64,000 bases of DNA from Microvirga sp052115485 (GTDB taxonomy: Bacteria > Pseudomonadota > Alphaproteobacteria > Rhizobiales > Beijerinckiaceae), in the NCBI RefSeq assembly GCF_052115485.1, contig NZ_JBFRGU010000001.1:62001-126000 (forward strand). The letters run 5' to 3'. How positions within the stretch are numbered: the first letter of the stretch is position 1; each line of letters opens with the position of its first letter. Positions 41,781 to 50,461 of the stretch are shown in pieces. Both the position numbers and the translations under genes were made by a program. Under the pieces are notes generated by a model. It saw only the letters and a program-made list of their open reading frames with translations. It did not search any database and was not told where the DNA came from.

Positions 41781-42307
41781 GACTTGAACTCCCTTCGAGA
41801 GCGAACGAAAGGGCCAATGGTTTTGTATCCCCTATAACGCGCGAAAGCGCGAGAGGGTCGGCTGAGAACGAAGCAAAGGGCGAAAGCGGCAAATCCGGCA
41901 AGGCATATGGCAACCTTGAAGTTACAGCATAACATTGCTGAACGTTCATCTGCACCGGTCGTGACTCAGTTTGATGAGGATAAGGCACAGGCTTTCCCTC
42001 CCCCCTTGCGGGGGTGGTCCGACCGGGTGAAACTTTCAGACGTCTGGCGCTGTAACAGCCTTCCTGCTTATCGGATCACAGGCAACGCTCTGACTTTTCA
42101 ACCCCCACCCCTCCCCGCAAGGGGGAGGGAAGAGCGCGGACCAAGCTGAGTCACTACCTCTGCACCTGTCACCTTGCCCTGCGTACCCTTTTTGTTCTAG
42201 CATCTGTTGCGACTCAAAGGTGGCCCGGTTGTGCGGACGGCGTTTGCATTCCATATGCACGACTCCGTTTCGGCGGCTCGGACCTCATCACAGGCTTGAA
42301 TTCGGCA
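41781..42307. other. 527-bp region upstream of uvrA
   Basis: Contains a family C palindrome (41996-42130) and presumably the uvrA promoter. No gene is supported. A GTTC at 42194 with GTTG at 42206 resembles an alphaproteobacterial SOS box but spacing is one base too long and the second half mismatched, so it is not called. Confidence 0.5.
41996..42130. repeat. Intergenic palindromic repeat, family C, copy 2
   Basis: Arms CCCTCCCCCCTTGCGGGGGT and CCCCTCCCCGCAAGGGGGAG with a longer unique centre (about 70 bases). Related to the copies at 18281-18384 and 54568-54675; arms match, centres do not. Confidence 0.7.
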
Positions 42308-45244
42308 ATGGCTAAACTCGACGATCTGTTCAACCGCGCGAAGGCGGGCGACCGGGATGCGCGCGTGATCTCCGTGCGCGGGGCGCGGGAGCACAATCTC
42401 AAGAACGTCGATCTGATGGTGCCGCGGGACCACTTCGTCGTGTTCACCGGCCTCTCCGGCTCAGGCAAATCGTCGCTCGCATTCGACACGATCTATGCCG
42501 AGGGCCAGCGCCGCTACGTTGAATCCCTCTCCGCTTATGCGCGCCAGTTTCTGGAGATGATGCAGAAGCCGGATGTGGACCAGATCGATGGTCTCTCGCC
42601 CGCCATCTCCATCGAGCAGAAGACCACCTCGCGCAATCCGCGCTCGACGGTGGGCACCGTCACCGAGATCTACGATTACATGCGCCTGCTCTGGGCGCGT
42701 GTGGGCATCCCCTATTCGCCCGCCACGGGCCTGCCTATCGAAAGCCAGACGGTCAGCCAGATGGTAGACCGGGTGCTGGAGCTGCCGGAAAAAGCACGGC
42801 TCTACCTGCTCGCCCCCGTGGTCCGTGGACGCAAGGGCGAATACCGCAAGGAAATCGCCGAGTTTCAGAAGAAGGGCTTTCAGCGCCTGAAGATCGACGG
42901 CGAATACTACGCCATCGACGACACCCCTGCCCTCGACAAGAAGTTCAAGCACGACATCGACGTGGTGGTGGACCGCATCGTCGTGCGCTCCGATATCGGC
43001 GCCCGCCTTTCGGAATCCTTCGAGACGGCGCTCGATCTCGCCGACGGCATCGCGATCATCGAATATGCGGACGAGAAGGACGAAAAGGGTCAGCCGAAGC
43101 GCATCGTCTTCTCCTCGAAATTCGCCTGCCCCGTTTCCGGCTTCACGATCCCAGAGATCGAGCCGCGCCTGTTCTCGTTCAACAATCCGTTCGGTGCGTG
43201 CCCCACCTGCGGCGGCATCGGGCATGAGATGACCATCGATCCCGCGCTCGTGGTGCCGGACGAGAGCGTCACTCTCAAGCGCGGCGCCATCGCGCCCTGG
43301 GCGAAATCCTCCTCGCCTTATTACGGCCAGACCCTGGAGGCGATCGCGCGGCACTACAAAGTGTCGATGACGAAGCCGTGGTCGGAACTGCCGAAAAAGG
43401 TGCACGACGCCATCCTCTACGGCTCCGGCGACGAGGCGATCCGCTTCGCTTATGACGACGGCCTGCGCTCCTACGAGGTGAAGAAGCCGTTCGAAGGCGT
43501 CATCACCAATCTGGAGCGCCGCTACAAGGAGACCGAGAGCGACTGGTCGCGAGAGGAAATCGGCCGTTTCATGAGCGAGACGCCCTGCGCCTCCTGTGGC
43601 GGCAAGCGCCTCAAGCCGGAAGCGCTCGCGGTGAAGATCGCGAAATTCGATGTCGGCGACGCGACCGCGTTGTCCGTACGCGATGCGCATCAATGGTTCA
43701 CCGCCCTGCCGAAGGAGCTGACGAAGAAGCAGAACGAAATTGCCGGCCGCATTCTCAAAGAGATCCGTGAGCGTCTCACCTTCCTTGTCGATGTGGGCCT
43801 CGAATATCTGACGCTCTCGCGCGCCTCCGGCACGTTGTCGGGCGGCGAGAGCCAGCGCATTCGTCTGGCCAGCCAGATCGGCTCCGGCCTCACGGGCGTT
43901 CTCTATGTGCTGGACGAGCCCTCCATCGGCCTGCACCAGCGCGACAATGAGCGCCTGCTCGTGACGCTGAAGCGCCTGCGCGATCTCGGCAATACGGTGA
44001 TCGTGGTGGAGCACGACGAGGATGCGATCCTTCAGGCCGATTACGTGTTCGATATCGGCCCCGGCGCCGGCATCCACGGCGGCAAGATCGTCGCCGAGGG
44101 CACGCCGAAGCAGATCATGGCGAACCCGAAATCGCTCACCGGCCAATATCTGACCGGCGCGAAAAGCGTGCCCGTGCCCGCCCAGCGCCGCAAGCCGCAG
44201 AAGAGCCGCATGCTCAAACTCACCGGCGCGCGCGGCAACAACCTGAAGAACGTGACGGCGGAAATTCCGCTCGGCACCTTCACCTGCATCACCGGCGTTT
44301 CCGGCGGGGGCAAGTCGACGCTCATCATCGACACGCTGTACAAAGCCGTGGCGAAGAAGCTCAACGGCGCGATGGAGCATCCGGCTCCGTTCGACAAGCT
44401 CGAAGGGCTGGAGCATCTCGACAAGGTCATCGACATCGACCAATCCCCCATCGGCCGCACGCCGCGCTCGAACCCGGCCACCTATATCGGCGCGTTCACA
44501 CCGATCCGCGAATGGTTCGCGGGCCTGCCCGAGGCCAAGGCGCGTGGCTATCAGGCCGGGCGCTTCTCCTTCAACGTGAAGGGCGGGCGCTGCGAGGCGT
44601 GCTCCGGCGACGGCGTCATCAAGATCGAGATGCACTTCCTGCCCGACGTCTACGTCACCTGCGACGTGTGCAAGGGCAAGCGCTACGACCGCGAGACGCT
44701 GGAGGTGAAGTATCGCGACAAGTCCATCGCCGACGTGCTCGACATGACGGTCGAGGAAGCCCGCGACCTGTTCAAGGCCGTCCCGACGATCCGCGAGAAG
44801 ATGCAGACGCTTGCCCGCGTCGGCCTCGACTACGTCCATGTGGGCCAGCAGGCGACGACGCTTTCAGGCGGCGAAGCGCAGCGCGTCAAGCTCTCGAAGG
44901 AACTCTCCAAGCGCGCCACCGGCCGCACGCTCTACATCCTCGACGAGCCCACCACGGGCCTGCATTTTCACGACGTCGCGAAACTCATGGAAGTGCTCCA
45001 CGAACTCGCCGACCAGGGCAACACGGTCGTGGTGATCGAGCACAATCTCGAAGTCATCAAAACCGCCGACTGGATCATCGACATGGGCCCGGAAGGCGGC
45101 GACGGCGGCGGCCAGATCGTGGCGCAAGGCACGCCGGAAGACGTGTGCAAGGTCGAGGCAAGCTATACGGGACGCTTCCTGAAGGAAGTGCTCGCGAGAC
45201 GGCCGCTGAAGAAGGGGAAAGTGCCGAAGCAGGCGGCGGAGTGA
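42308..45244 (+). CDS. uvrA: Excinuclease ABC subunit A
   Basis: Damage-recognition ATPase of nucleotide excision repair, 978 aa. Two ABC modules: Walker A GLSGSGKSS at 48-56 and GVSGGGKST near 663; signature motifs GTLSGGESQRIRLASQIGSG and TTLSGGEAQRVKLSKELSK; Walker B segments LYVLDEPSIGLH and LYILDEPTTGLH. Zinc modules CPTCGG/CASCGG in the first half and CEACSGDG...CDVCKG near 761 in the second. ATG 42308 is taken as start, a TTG lies four codons upstream. Full length and intact. Confidence 0.97.
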   Translation: MAKLDDLFNRAKAGDRDARVISVRGAREHNLKNVDLMVPRDHFVVFTGLSGSGKSSLAFDTIYAEGQRRYVESLSAYARQFLEMMQKPDVDQIDGLSPAISIEQKTTSRNPRSTVGTVTEIYDYMRLLWARVGIPYSPATGLPIESQTVSQMVDRVLELPEKARLYLLAPVVRGRKGEYRKEIAEFQKKGFQRLKIDGEYYAIDDTPALDKKFKHDIDVVVDRIVVRSDIGARLSESFETALDLADGIAIIEYADEKDEKGQPKRIVFSSKFACPVSGFTIPEIEPRLFSFNNPFGACPTCGGIGHEMTIDPALVVPDESVTLKRGAIAPWAKSSSPYYGQTLEAIARHYKVSMTKPWSELPKKVHDAILYGSGDEAIRFAYDDGLRSYEVKKPFEGVITNLERRYKETESDWSREEIGRFMSETPCASCGGKRLKPEALAVKIAKFDVGDATALSVRDAHQWFTALPKELTKKQNEIAGRILKEIRERLTFLVDVGLEYLTLSRASGTLSGGESQRIRLASQIGSGLTGVLYVLDEPSIGLHQRDNERLLVTLKRLRDLGNTVIVVEHDEDAILQADYVFDIGPGAGIHGGKIVAEGTPKQIMANPKSLTGQYLTGAKSVPVPAQRRKPQKSRMLKLTGARGNNLKNVTAEIPLGTFTCITGVSGGGKSTLIIDTLYKAVAKKLNGAMEHPAPFDKLEGLEHLDKVIDIDQSPIGRTPRSNPATYIGAFTPIREWFAGLPEAKARGYQAGRFSFNVKGGRCEACSGDGVIKIEMHFLPDVYVTCDVCKGKRYDRETLEVKYRDKSIADVLDMTVEEARDLFKAVPTIREKMQTLARVGLDYVHVGQQATTLSGGEAQRVKLSKELSKRATGRTLYILDEPTTGLHFHDVAKLMEVLHELADQGNTVVVIEHNLEVIKTADWIIDMGPEGGDGGGQIVAQGTPEDVCKVEASYTGRFLKEVLARRPLKKGKVPKQAAE

Positions 45245-45293
45245 GGACGACCCGCCGGCTGTTCGGTTGAGGACGACAAAGCGGAACTTAGGT

Positions 45294-45403
45294 GAGCTTG
45301 ATTGATCATGTCTCTTTGAAACATGATCAATCAAGCTCTAGGCTCTTTGATTTCGCATGATCCGGGCGAACAACCGGTTTCCACTTGTTCTGATCATGCT
45401 CTA
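45294..45403. repeat. Family B intergenic element, copy 2
   Basis: Hairpin with a perfect 18-bp stem (GAGCTTGATTGATCATGT at 45294-45311 with its complement at 45321-45338) around the loop CTCTTTGAA, identical to the loop of copy 1, then the core GCATGATC...GATCATGC with CCGGTTTCCACTTGTTC. Lies 56 bp past the end of the DUF2798 gene, in the same relative orientation as copies 1 and 3 to their neighbours. Confidence 0.82.
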
Positions 45404-45459
45404 ATGCCCGGGAATATCTCGGACATGGAGTTTTCGCCTCGGGCGTTGCGAGCCCTCGC

Positions 45460-45753
45460 TCACGAGTGCTGTTGAGGCACCTCTACAATGGCGGCGACGA
45501 TCCTGCGCACCACGGGCATCACAATAAGCGCCGTCGGGAACGCGATGATGTAGGACAGGCCCCATGCCTGAACGATCGTCCAGACAATGCCCGTCTCGAA
45601 CCCGACCGCCCTGATGGTCGCTATCGTCGAGACGACACCTGACATCAAAAACGACAGGATGAGGGGGAACACCACGATCTGCGCTCGCGCCGGCAATTTC
45701 CTGAAGCGAAGGCCCGGCGCAGTGCGGTGGAGGGACTTCGTTTGTTCGGTCAT
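45460..45753 (-). CDS. DUF2798 membrane protein
   Basis: Small membrane protein of 97 aa with two hydrophobic helices (IVVFPLILSFLMSGVVSTIAT and GLSYIIAFPTALIVMPVV) separated by a short loop, matching DUF2798. Function unknown. The start at 45753 forms an ATGA overlap with the stop of the monooxygenase gene upstream, so the two are translationally coupled. Confidence 0.78.
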   Translation of the reverse strand: MTEQTKSLHRTAPGLRFRKLPARAQIVVFPLILSFLMSGVVSTIATIRAVGFETGIVWTIVQAWGLSYIIAFPTALIVMPVVRRIVAAIVEVPQQHS

Positions 45754-46055
45754 GCCATCCATCCCCGTTCGATAGGCCGGATCCCGGCGACGAGTTCGCG
45801 TGCGAAGAATGCCTGGGTGTGAGAGAGTTTCATGTGCTGGTCAAGCGCCTCGGGGGTCGCGAAATCCTCGATCAGCAGAAACGAATGCGAGTCACCGAGC
45901 GCCTGAAAGAACACAAACTCGACGCATCCGGCTTCCGCGTGAGTGGCATGCTGCAATTCGAGAAGCGCCGCACGGGCCGCGTCGGCAAGTCCGGGTTTTA
46001 CCTCGATCCGCACGACCTTACGGACGTTTGTCGTCGTCGATGATGAATAGGCCAT
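45750..46055 (-). CDS. Antibiotic biosynthesis monooxygenase (ABM) domain protein
   Basis: Single ABM ferredoxin-like domain of 101 aa, like YgiN-type putative quinol monooxygenases: KVVRIEVKPGLADAARAALL, HAEAGCVEFVFFQALGDSHS and FLLIEDFATPEALDQHMKLS. Usually dimeric, cofactor-free or quinone-binding. ATG 46055 is preceded by GGAG at 6 nt. It is divergent from a LysR regulator 48 bp away and coupled to DUF2798, suggesting one small regulon responding to quinones or electrophiles; the inducer is unknown. Confidence 0.8.
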   Translation of the reverse strand: MAYSSSTTTNVRKVVRIEVKPGLADAARAALLELQHATHAEAGCVEFVFFQALGDSHSFLLIEDFATPEALDQHMKLSHTQAFFARELVAGIRPIERGWMA

Positions 46056-46103
46056 TCTTTTCTCCATTTCGAACTTCTCCCACTGGGTGTGAAAGAATCG
46101 GGC

Positions 46104-46964
46104 ATGTTCGACTGGGACGATCTTCGGCATTTCGCGGCCCTCGCTGACGAAGGATCGCTGTCGGGCGCTGCGCGGCGGCTCCGGGTCGAGCATGCGACCG
46201 TCGCGCGACGGGTCGCGGCGCTCGAAGCGGCAATCGGGGTCAAGCTGGTCGACAAGAGATCCGGCCGCTACGTGCTGACGCCGGATGGTGAGCGCGTGGT
46301 GGACTACGCACGAAGAATCGAGGCCGAGGCGTTCGCCATCGAACGGGTCGCTTTGGCCCAACAGGGCGATGTCTCCGTCGAAGTCTCGGTGAGCGCTCCG
46401 CCGGCGATCGCCACTTCGTTGATAGCGCCCCACCTGCCCCGCCTAAGGGAGAGCCATCCTCGCCTGCAGCTAAAACTTCTCGGCGACACGCGAAACGTCT
46501 CGCTGCCGCGCAGGGAAGCCGATATCGCCCTGCGGCTGTCCCGACCGAGCGACATGAGCCTCATCGCCCGCAAAGTAGGAACGATAACTTACGGCCTGTA
46601 CGCCTCGCGGGACTATCTTGCCTCGAAGAGCCCCGAAGATTTCGAGTTCATCGCCTTCGACGAAAGCCTCGACGATGTCCCTCAACAGATCTGGCTCATG
46701 AAATTCGCGGACGGGCGGCCAATCGTATTCAGGACGAACGATCTTCTGGTCCAATGCGCGGCCGCACAGGCCCATGTGGGGATCGCCGCACTACCCCACT
46801 TCGTTGGCCTTGCGGGCGACCTGGAAGACGCCGCCCCGCAAGGCGGCTCCATGTCCCGCGACGTATGGCTTACCTTCCATCGGGATCTGCGTGGCAACAA
46901 TGCCGTTGCCGTCGTGGCCTCATTCCTGGCCGAATGTCTTCGACAGGAGAAGCGTCGATCCTGA
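46104..46964 (+). CDS. LysR family transcriptional regulator
   Basis: DNA-binding regulator of 286 aa. N-terminal winged helix-turn-helix MFDWDDLRHFAALADEGSLS, GAARRLRVEHATVARRVAAL; C-terminal periplasmic-binding-like effector domain (SVSAPPAIATSLIAPHLPRL, ADIALRLSRPSDMSL). ATG 46104 starts the conserved DNA-binding domain; an in-frame GTG lies five codons upstream. It is divergent from the ABM/DUF2798 pair, which is the classic arrangement for a LysR regulator and its target. Confidence 0.9.
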   Translation: MFDWDDLRHFAALADEGSLSGAARRLRVEHATVARRVAALEAAIGVKLVDKRSGRYVLTPDGERVVDYARRIEAEAFAIERVALAQQGDVSVEVSVSAPPAIATSLIAPHLPRLRESHPRLQLKLLGDTRNVSLPRREADIALRLSRPSDMSLIARKVGTITYGLYASRDYLASKSPEDFEFIAFDESLDDVPQQIWLMKFADGRPIVFRTNDLLVQCAAAQAHVGIAALPHFVGLAGDLEDAAPQGGSMSRDVWLTFHRDLRGNNAVAVVASFLAECLRQEKRRS

Positions 46965-46967
46965 TAT

Positions 46968-47048
46968 GGCGACGAGCGCTATTTCGCGCTGAAGGTGATC
47001 CGCAGGACCTTCCAATCGGAGTACCGGTCCGCGCAGGCGGCGGAGTGA
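46968..47048 (+). pseudogene. Possible C-terminal remnant of a lost gene
   Basis: The 26 codons from GGC 46968 to TGA 47048 read GDERYFALKVIRRTFQSEYR then SAQAAE, with codon use like real genes, but there is no start and no upstream coding in that frame beyond the LysR stop. It may be the tail of a deleted gene, or chance. Confidence 0.25.
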
Positions 47049-47140
47049 GGGGCGTTTACAGCAAATCACTCTAGGAAGGCCCGCGATACCCAAAACGTCT
47101 TAGGCAATCGTCCTTGCTGCTTCCGACTACGGCAGTTGCT

Positions 47141-48544
47141 CTAGATAGCGAGCTCCCAGGTGATGGCCTTGTTAGGTCCAACAAGAATCGCTCCAAATCT
47201 GTCTCGCACACGGCGCACAATATTTCGTTTTTCTAGGACCTGAAGAGCGAGATTTACACTGCGACGATTCTTGAACTGGAGGTTCATGTGCTCAACGATT
47301 GCCATGGAAGAGAGTGGGCCTTGGAGTTTAAGGGCCTCCACTATGGAAGCTTGCCTTGGTGAGCCTACATTTCTTCGCAAGTGCTTTTTATTAGCTTCCC
47401 TACGCCTCTCAATATTTTCCTTGATCTCTACGAGTGTAGGGACCTGGTTGGTCTTGTTTAGGACGGCAACTGTAAAGCGACCTTTCGCGGTCAATTTGTA
47501 GGTTCCGTGTTTACCCGCTTTACGCTTCCCCTTCTCTATCAACCCAGACCTCTCTAACCGTTGGATCATCTGCCCGGACGAATACTGTACGCCCTGAAAG
47601 ATATCGGGCGGGAGAGCATACGTAACATCCCTTGTATAAACCTCGCCAAGCACTGACAGAGCCTGCAAGAACTTCGTGCGGGTTGGTCCGAAGTCATGCA
47701 CTAAGTCTGCCGCTAGCGCCTTCCTGGCAGCCTCATCGTATTGCGGATGATTCAGACCGCGTGGCGTAAGGCCAGCATATCGGTGTAGACCTAACTTGAA
47801 GGTCATGATGAGACCTTGCGCACTAAGTTGGTCGAGTAGTCCCCCGCTATGCGCTATACGGGTAACTTCAGATAAATCTCGGCCTCGGCAAATCGTTTCG
47901 GGTGGAAGAGAGGACAGCAATCTGGCCCGCGCATCAGAAAGCAACGGTGATCTTGTGAGAAGTGTCTCTCGATCCTCCACATCGGCTCTGAGATATACAT
48001 GCTGTCCACGCTCCCCAAGTACTTCACGTCTGATTACCAGCTTCTGGACAATAAGCTTCCTAAGGATTTGCTCGATTCGCTGCCTAGAAACGCCGAGCTG
48101 TTCTCGTAATTCAGGCGCCGCTTTCGGGGTCGACAATAACTCAAGCAGTCCAGCATGCGTTGGCCGCTCATACCAACGAGTCAAATCAGGCATTTCGTTT
48201 TCGGATGGTTGCGGCGCGCCTGCGATCACATAGACCCCGTGGCGCACTTTGTTGATTAGACCTCTGGCCTCCAACCGAGACACCGCCCTGTGGATCCTAC
48301 TCTTGTCGGCGGCGTCCTTGCTATTTTGAAGCAAGCTTTTAAGCCGCCTAGGCTTCTGGTCTGCAAGCATTTCGAGGACCTGCACTTCGAAGCCGTCTCT
48401 TGATCCAGTTTTTGGAATTGTGTTTTGAACAGCTGGCTCACGCGCGATCATAACACTCAAGAGCCCAAAGCCGTTTTCGAGGGCATCTCGCAAGGCGACC
48501 TCGTCTAATGCGCTAGCCTCAAATTCGATTTTATAGTGATGCAT
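47141..48544 (-). CDS. Protein of about five tandem winged-helix domains (uncharacterised)
   Basis: Protein of 467 aa in which a winged helix-turn-helix pattern can be traced five times: around DQKPRRLKSLLQNS...VSRLEARGLINKV; PKAAPELREQLGVSRQRIEQ; ICRGRDLSEVTRIAHSGGLL; MIQRLERSGLIEKG...YKLTAKGRF; and GPLSSMAIVEHMN...LQVLEKRNIVRRV. Each unit ends in a hydrophobic strand as a wing. No enzyme or ligand domain is seen. ATG 48544 is chosen; the frame extends 12 codons more. Lower GC than flanking genes and no syntenic partner suggest acquisition by transfer. Domain calls are by eye; a transcription regulator or replication/partition factor are possible. Confidence 0.55.
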   Translation of the reverse strand: MHHYKIEFEASALDEVALRDALENGFGLLSVMIAREPAVQNTIPKTGSRDGFEVQVLEMLADQKPRRLKSLLQNSKDAADKSRIHRAVSRLEARGLINKVRHGVYVIAGAPQPSENEMPDLTRWYERPTHAGLLELLSTPKAAPELREQLGVSRQRIEQILRKLIVQKLVIRREVLGERGQHVYLRADVEDRETLLTRSPLLSDARARLLSSLPPETICRGRDLSEVTRIAHSGGLLDQLSAQGLIMTFKLGLHRYAGLTPRGLNHPQYDEAARKALAADLVHDFGPTRTKFLQALSVLGEVYTRDVTYALPPDIFQGVQYSSGQMIQRLERSGLIEKGKRKAGKHGTYKLTAKGRFTVAVLNKTNQVPTLVEIKENIERRREANKKHLRRNVGSPRQASIVEALKLQGPLSSMAIVEHMNLQFKNRRSVNLALQVLEKRNIVRRVRDRFGAILVGPNKAITWELAI

Positions 48545-48679
48545 GAGCAGATTATCCCAACAGATTATTCTCCCAATCATAGCAAGAGCTTGGCACTCCG
48601 AAACTGCTCCCTTAGGAGGTGGACGCCCTATCCTCGAACTGGCTATGGCAGGGGATGGCTCCTCAGGGAAGCAGGCGGC

Positions 48680-48838
48680 TCATTTCAAATGGCCCTTCGC
48701 CTTCAGGTAATCGCGCAACAGTTTCTCGATGAGCGACGAGAGCGAACGTGCATCGTCCTTAGCCGCAGTCTCGGCGGCAGCCTTCAAGGACGGCTGAAGG
48801 CGGATCAGAACCTGGGCGCTTTTCGTCTCTTTTTGCAT
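48680..48838 (-). CDS. Small ribbon-helix-helix-like DNA-binding protein
   Basis: 52-aa protein of the CopG/Arc type: a short strand (SAQVLIRLQPSLK) that would pair in a dimer, then two helices (AAAETAAKDDARSLSSL and IEKLLRDYLKAKGHLK). Start ATG 48838, stop at 48680; no strong Shine-Dalgarno. It lies 135 bp upstream of the tandem winged-helix gene on the same strand. RHH proteins of this size often regulate themselves or act as antitoxins, but no toxin gene is seen beside it. Confidence 0.65.
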   Translation of the reverse strand: MQKETKSAQVLIRLQPSLKAAAETAAKDDARSLSSLIEKLLRDYLKAKGHLK

Positions 48839-48868
48839 ATCGTCTGTATATCAGAAGATTGACCGGCG

Positions 48869-48891
48869 GATATTCCTATCATATGAATATC
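48869..48891. promoter_or_regulatory. Dyad upstream of the ribbon-helix-helix gene
   Basis: GATATTC at 48869-48875 and GAATATC at 48885-48891, a perfect 7-bp inverted repeat with 9 nt between, in an AT-rich stretch 31 bp upstream of the RHH start. A candidate self-operator, inferred from position. Confidence 0.4.
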
Positions 48892-48964
48892 AGGTCGATA
48901 TCCAAAGCGGCCCCCGCCAGTGCAGCAACACCGACGAGGGCCTGACCTTCAACATGGAGTTAGC

Positions 48965-49276
48965 ATGTCTCAGGCTACCGAATCCCCTACACCATCCCTT
49001 GCCCAGCAGCCAGACGCGCTCGTGGACGATGAGTTCGTGCTCGATCCGCCTGTGGAAGACGGCGGTATTCGCAGTCTCATTTTCGGCATGGAGGAGGCTA
49101 TCGCGGAATCCCTGTGCCTCTCCGATGCGCTCATCACCCTCATGGAGGGCCGCCGGGGCACGTTGAGGGTCAAGCCGAGCACGGTCTATTTCCTCGCGGG
49201 CGAGGTGCAGCGGCGGCTGACCCATCTGAACGAGGAATGGCAGCGTCTCTTCACCCTCACCCGCTCCCTGGCCTGA
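48965..49276 (+). CDS. Hypothetical protein
   Basis: 103-aa cytoplasmic protein with an acidic, Pro-rich N-terminus (residues 1-35) and two amphipathic helices (GIRSLIFGMEEAIAESLCL and VYFLAGEVQRRLTHLNEEW). ATG 48965 has GGAG 5 nt upstream; the longer frame to 48920 is unsupported. No family recognised. Divergent from the RHH gene and followed by a palindromic repeat. Confidence 0.55.
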   Translation: MSQATESPTPSLAQQPDALVDDEFVLDPPVEDGGIRSLIFGMEEAIAESLCLSDALITLMEGRRGTLRVKPSTVYFLAGEVQRRLTHLNEEWQRLFTLTRSLA

Positions 49277-49295
49277 CGCGATCAACATCCCCCGC

Positions 49296-49391
49296 CGTCC
49301 TGGCCGGGCTTGTCCCGGCCATCCACGCCTTTCCTCTCCGCCGCTCGCCCAGTCAAAGGCGTGGATACCCGGGACAAGCCCGGGCATGACG
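49296..49391. repeat. Intergenic palindromic repeat, family D
   Basis: Imperfect inverted arms: CGTCCTGGCCGGGCTTGTCC...CATCCACGCCTTT and AAAGGCGTGGAT...GGGACAAGCCCGGGCATGACG. On the minus strand it encodes the familiar spurious peptide MPGLVPGIHAF, a hallmark of this repeat type in many alphaproteobacteria. One copy in the window. Confidence 0.75.
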
Positions 49392-49500
49392 ATGATGAAA
49401 CGGTGAGGTCGCGCCAGGGGCTCTCTCTGGCGTTGCCTATCGGCGAAAAGTGGTCCTGCGCGGAGCGGCCGTCCCTGATCGTCGTCGCGGCTGAGATCCG

Positions 49501-50325
49501 TTAGTAAGCTTGCGGTACGATGTGATTGGCAGGCAGCCCTTCCTTGATGCCCTTCGGTTTTGGTTCCGCTTTCGGCACCTTGGGCAAATCCACTTTGATT
49601 TTCTTGTAAGGAATCATGCTCAGCATGTGGGCGATCAGATTGAGCCGCGCCCGTCGTTTGTCGTCTGCCGGCACGAGGTACCACGGACACCTCGGCGTAT
49701 CCGTATCCCGCAGCATGTCCTGATAAGCGGCCGTGAAATCCCACCAGCGGCGCACGGATTCCGTGTCCATCGGACTGAGCTTCCAATGCTTGACCGGGTC
49801 ATCGATTCGATCGGCAAATCGTCGCCGCTGCTCGTCCTGACTCACATCGAGGAAGTACTTGAGGAGGATGATTCCATTGTCCACGATCTCCCGCTCGATG
49901 GCAGGCGCGAGGCGGATGAAGCGCTCATATTCCGGCTCGCTGCAAAAACCCATCACACGTTCCACGCCCGCCCGGTTGTACCAGGAGCGGTCGAACAGGA
50001 TGATCTCGCCGGCAGCGGGAAAATGGGCGACGTATCGTTGAATGTAGAGCTGGCTCTTCTCGCGTTCCGTCGGCGCCGGTAAGGCGATGTGCCGGAAGAC
50101 CCGGGGACTCACACGCTGCGTGATTCTGCTGATGACGCCGCCTTTGCCTGCGGTATCTCTCCCTTCGAAAATCACGATGACCCGCGCCCCGGTCTCTTTT
50201 ACCCAGGTTTGCAAGCGTACGAGCTCGACTTGCAGCTTTTTTAACTCGTCCTCGAATTCTTTCCGCTTCATTGGTTGAGCGGCACGGTCAATCGCTTTTT
50301 CTTTTGAGGAACGTTTCGGACTCAC
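49501..50325 (-). CDS. ppk2: Polyphosphate kinase 2
   Basis: Transfers phosphate between polyphosphate and nucleoside diphosphates, so links energy and phosphate stores. 274 aa, single-domain PPK2. P-loop FEGRDTAGKGG near residue 54, the Walker B and lid region DRSWYNRAGVERVMGFC, and the PPK2 tail NRHxxL-equivalent LNLIAHMLSMIPYKKIK. GTG start at 50325 with GGAGGAG upstream. No signal peptide. Subclass (ADP or GDP preference) cannot be told from sequence alone. Confidence 0.93.
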   Translation of the reverse strand: MSPKRSSKEKAIDRAAQPMKRKEFEDELKKLQVELVRLQTWVKETGARVIVIFEGRDTAGKGGVISRITQRVSPRVFRHIALPAPTEREKSQLYIQRYVAHFPAAGEIILFDRSWYNRAGVERVMGFCSEPEYERFIRLAPAIEREIVDNGIILLKYFLDVSQDEQRRRFADRIDDPVKHWKLSPMDTESVRRWWDFTAAYQDMLRDTDTPRCPWYLVPADDKRRARLNLIAHMLSMIPYKKIKVDLPKVPKAEPKPKGIKEGLPANHIVPQAY

Positions 50326-50461
50326 CTGTTGCTCCTCCGGGTCATGTCTCCTACATGCATGTGGCGCACGGAGCAGAGAAGAGAAGAGGTTGCATGCCGC
50401 GCGACTAAAACGGACACGCCCAGCAGCACCACGCCATCAAGGGCAAAGCGCCGGGGCGCTT

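Noticed and set aside
42194..42209. SOS box upstream of uvrA
   Set aside because: Spacing is GTTC-N8-GTTG, one base longer than the GTTCN7GTTC consensus and with a mismatch.
42461..44839. 792-codon minus-strand open frame
   Set aside because: Opposite uvrA; no recognisable domain, composition of a shadow frame.
48890..49786. 298-codon minus-strand frame with MPGLVPGIHAF
   Set aside because: Runs through the family D palindrome and opposite a better gene; the peptide is a known repeat artefact.
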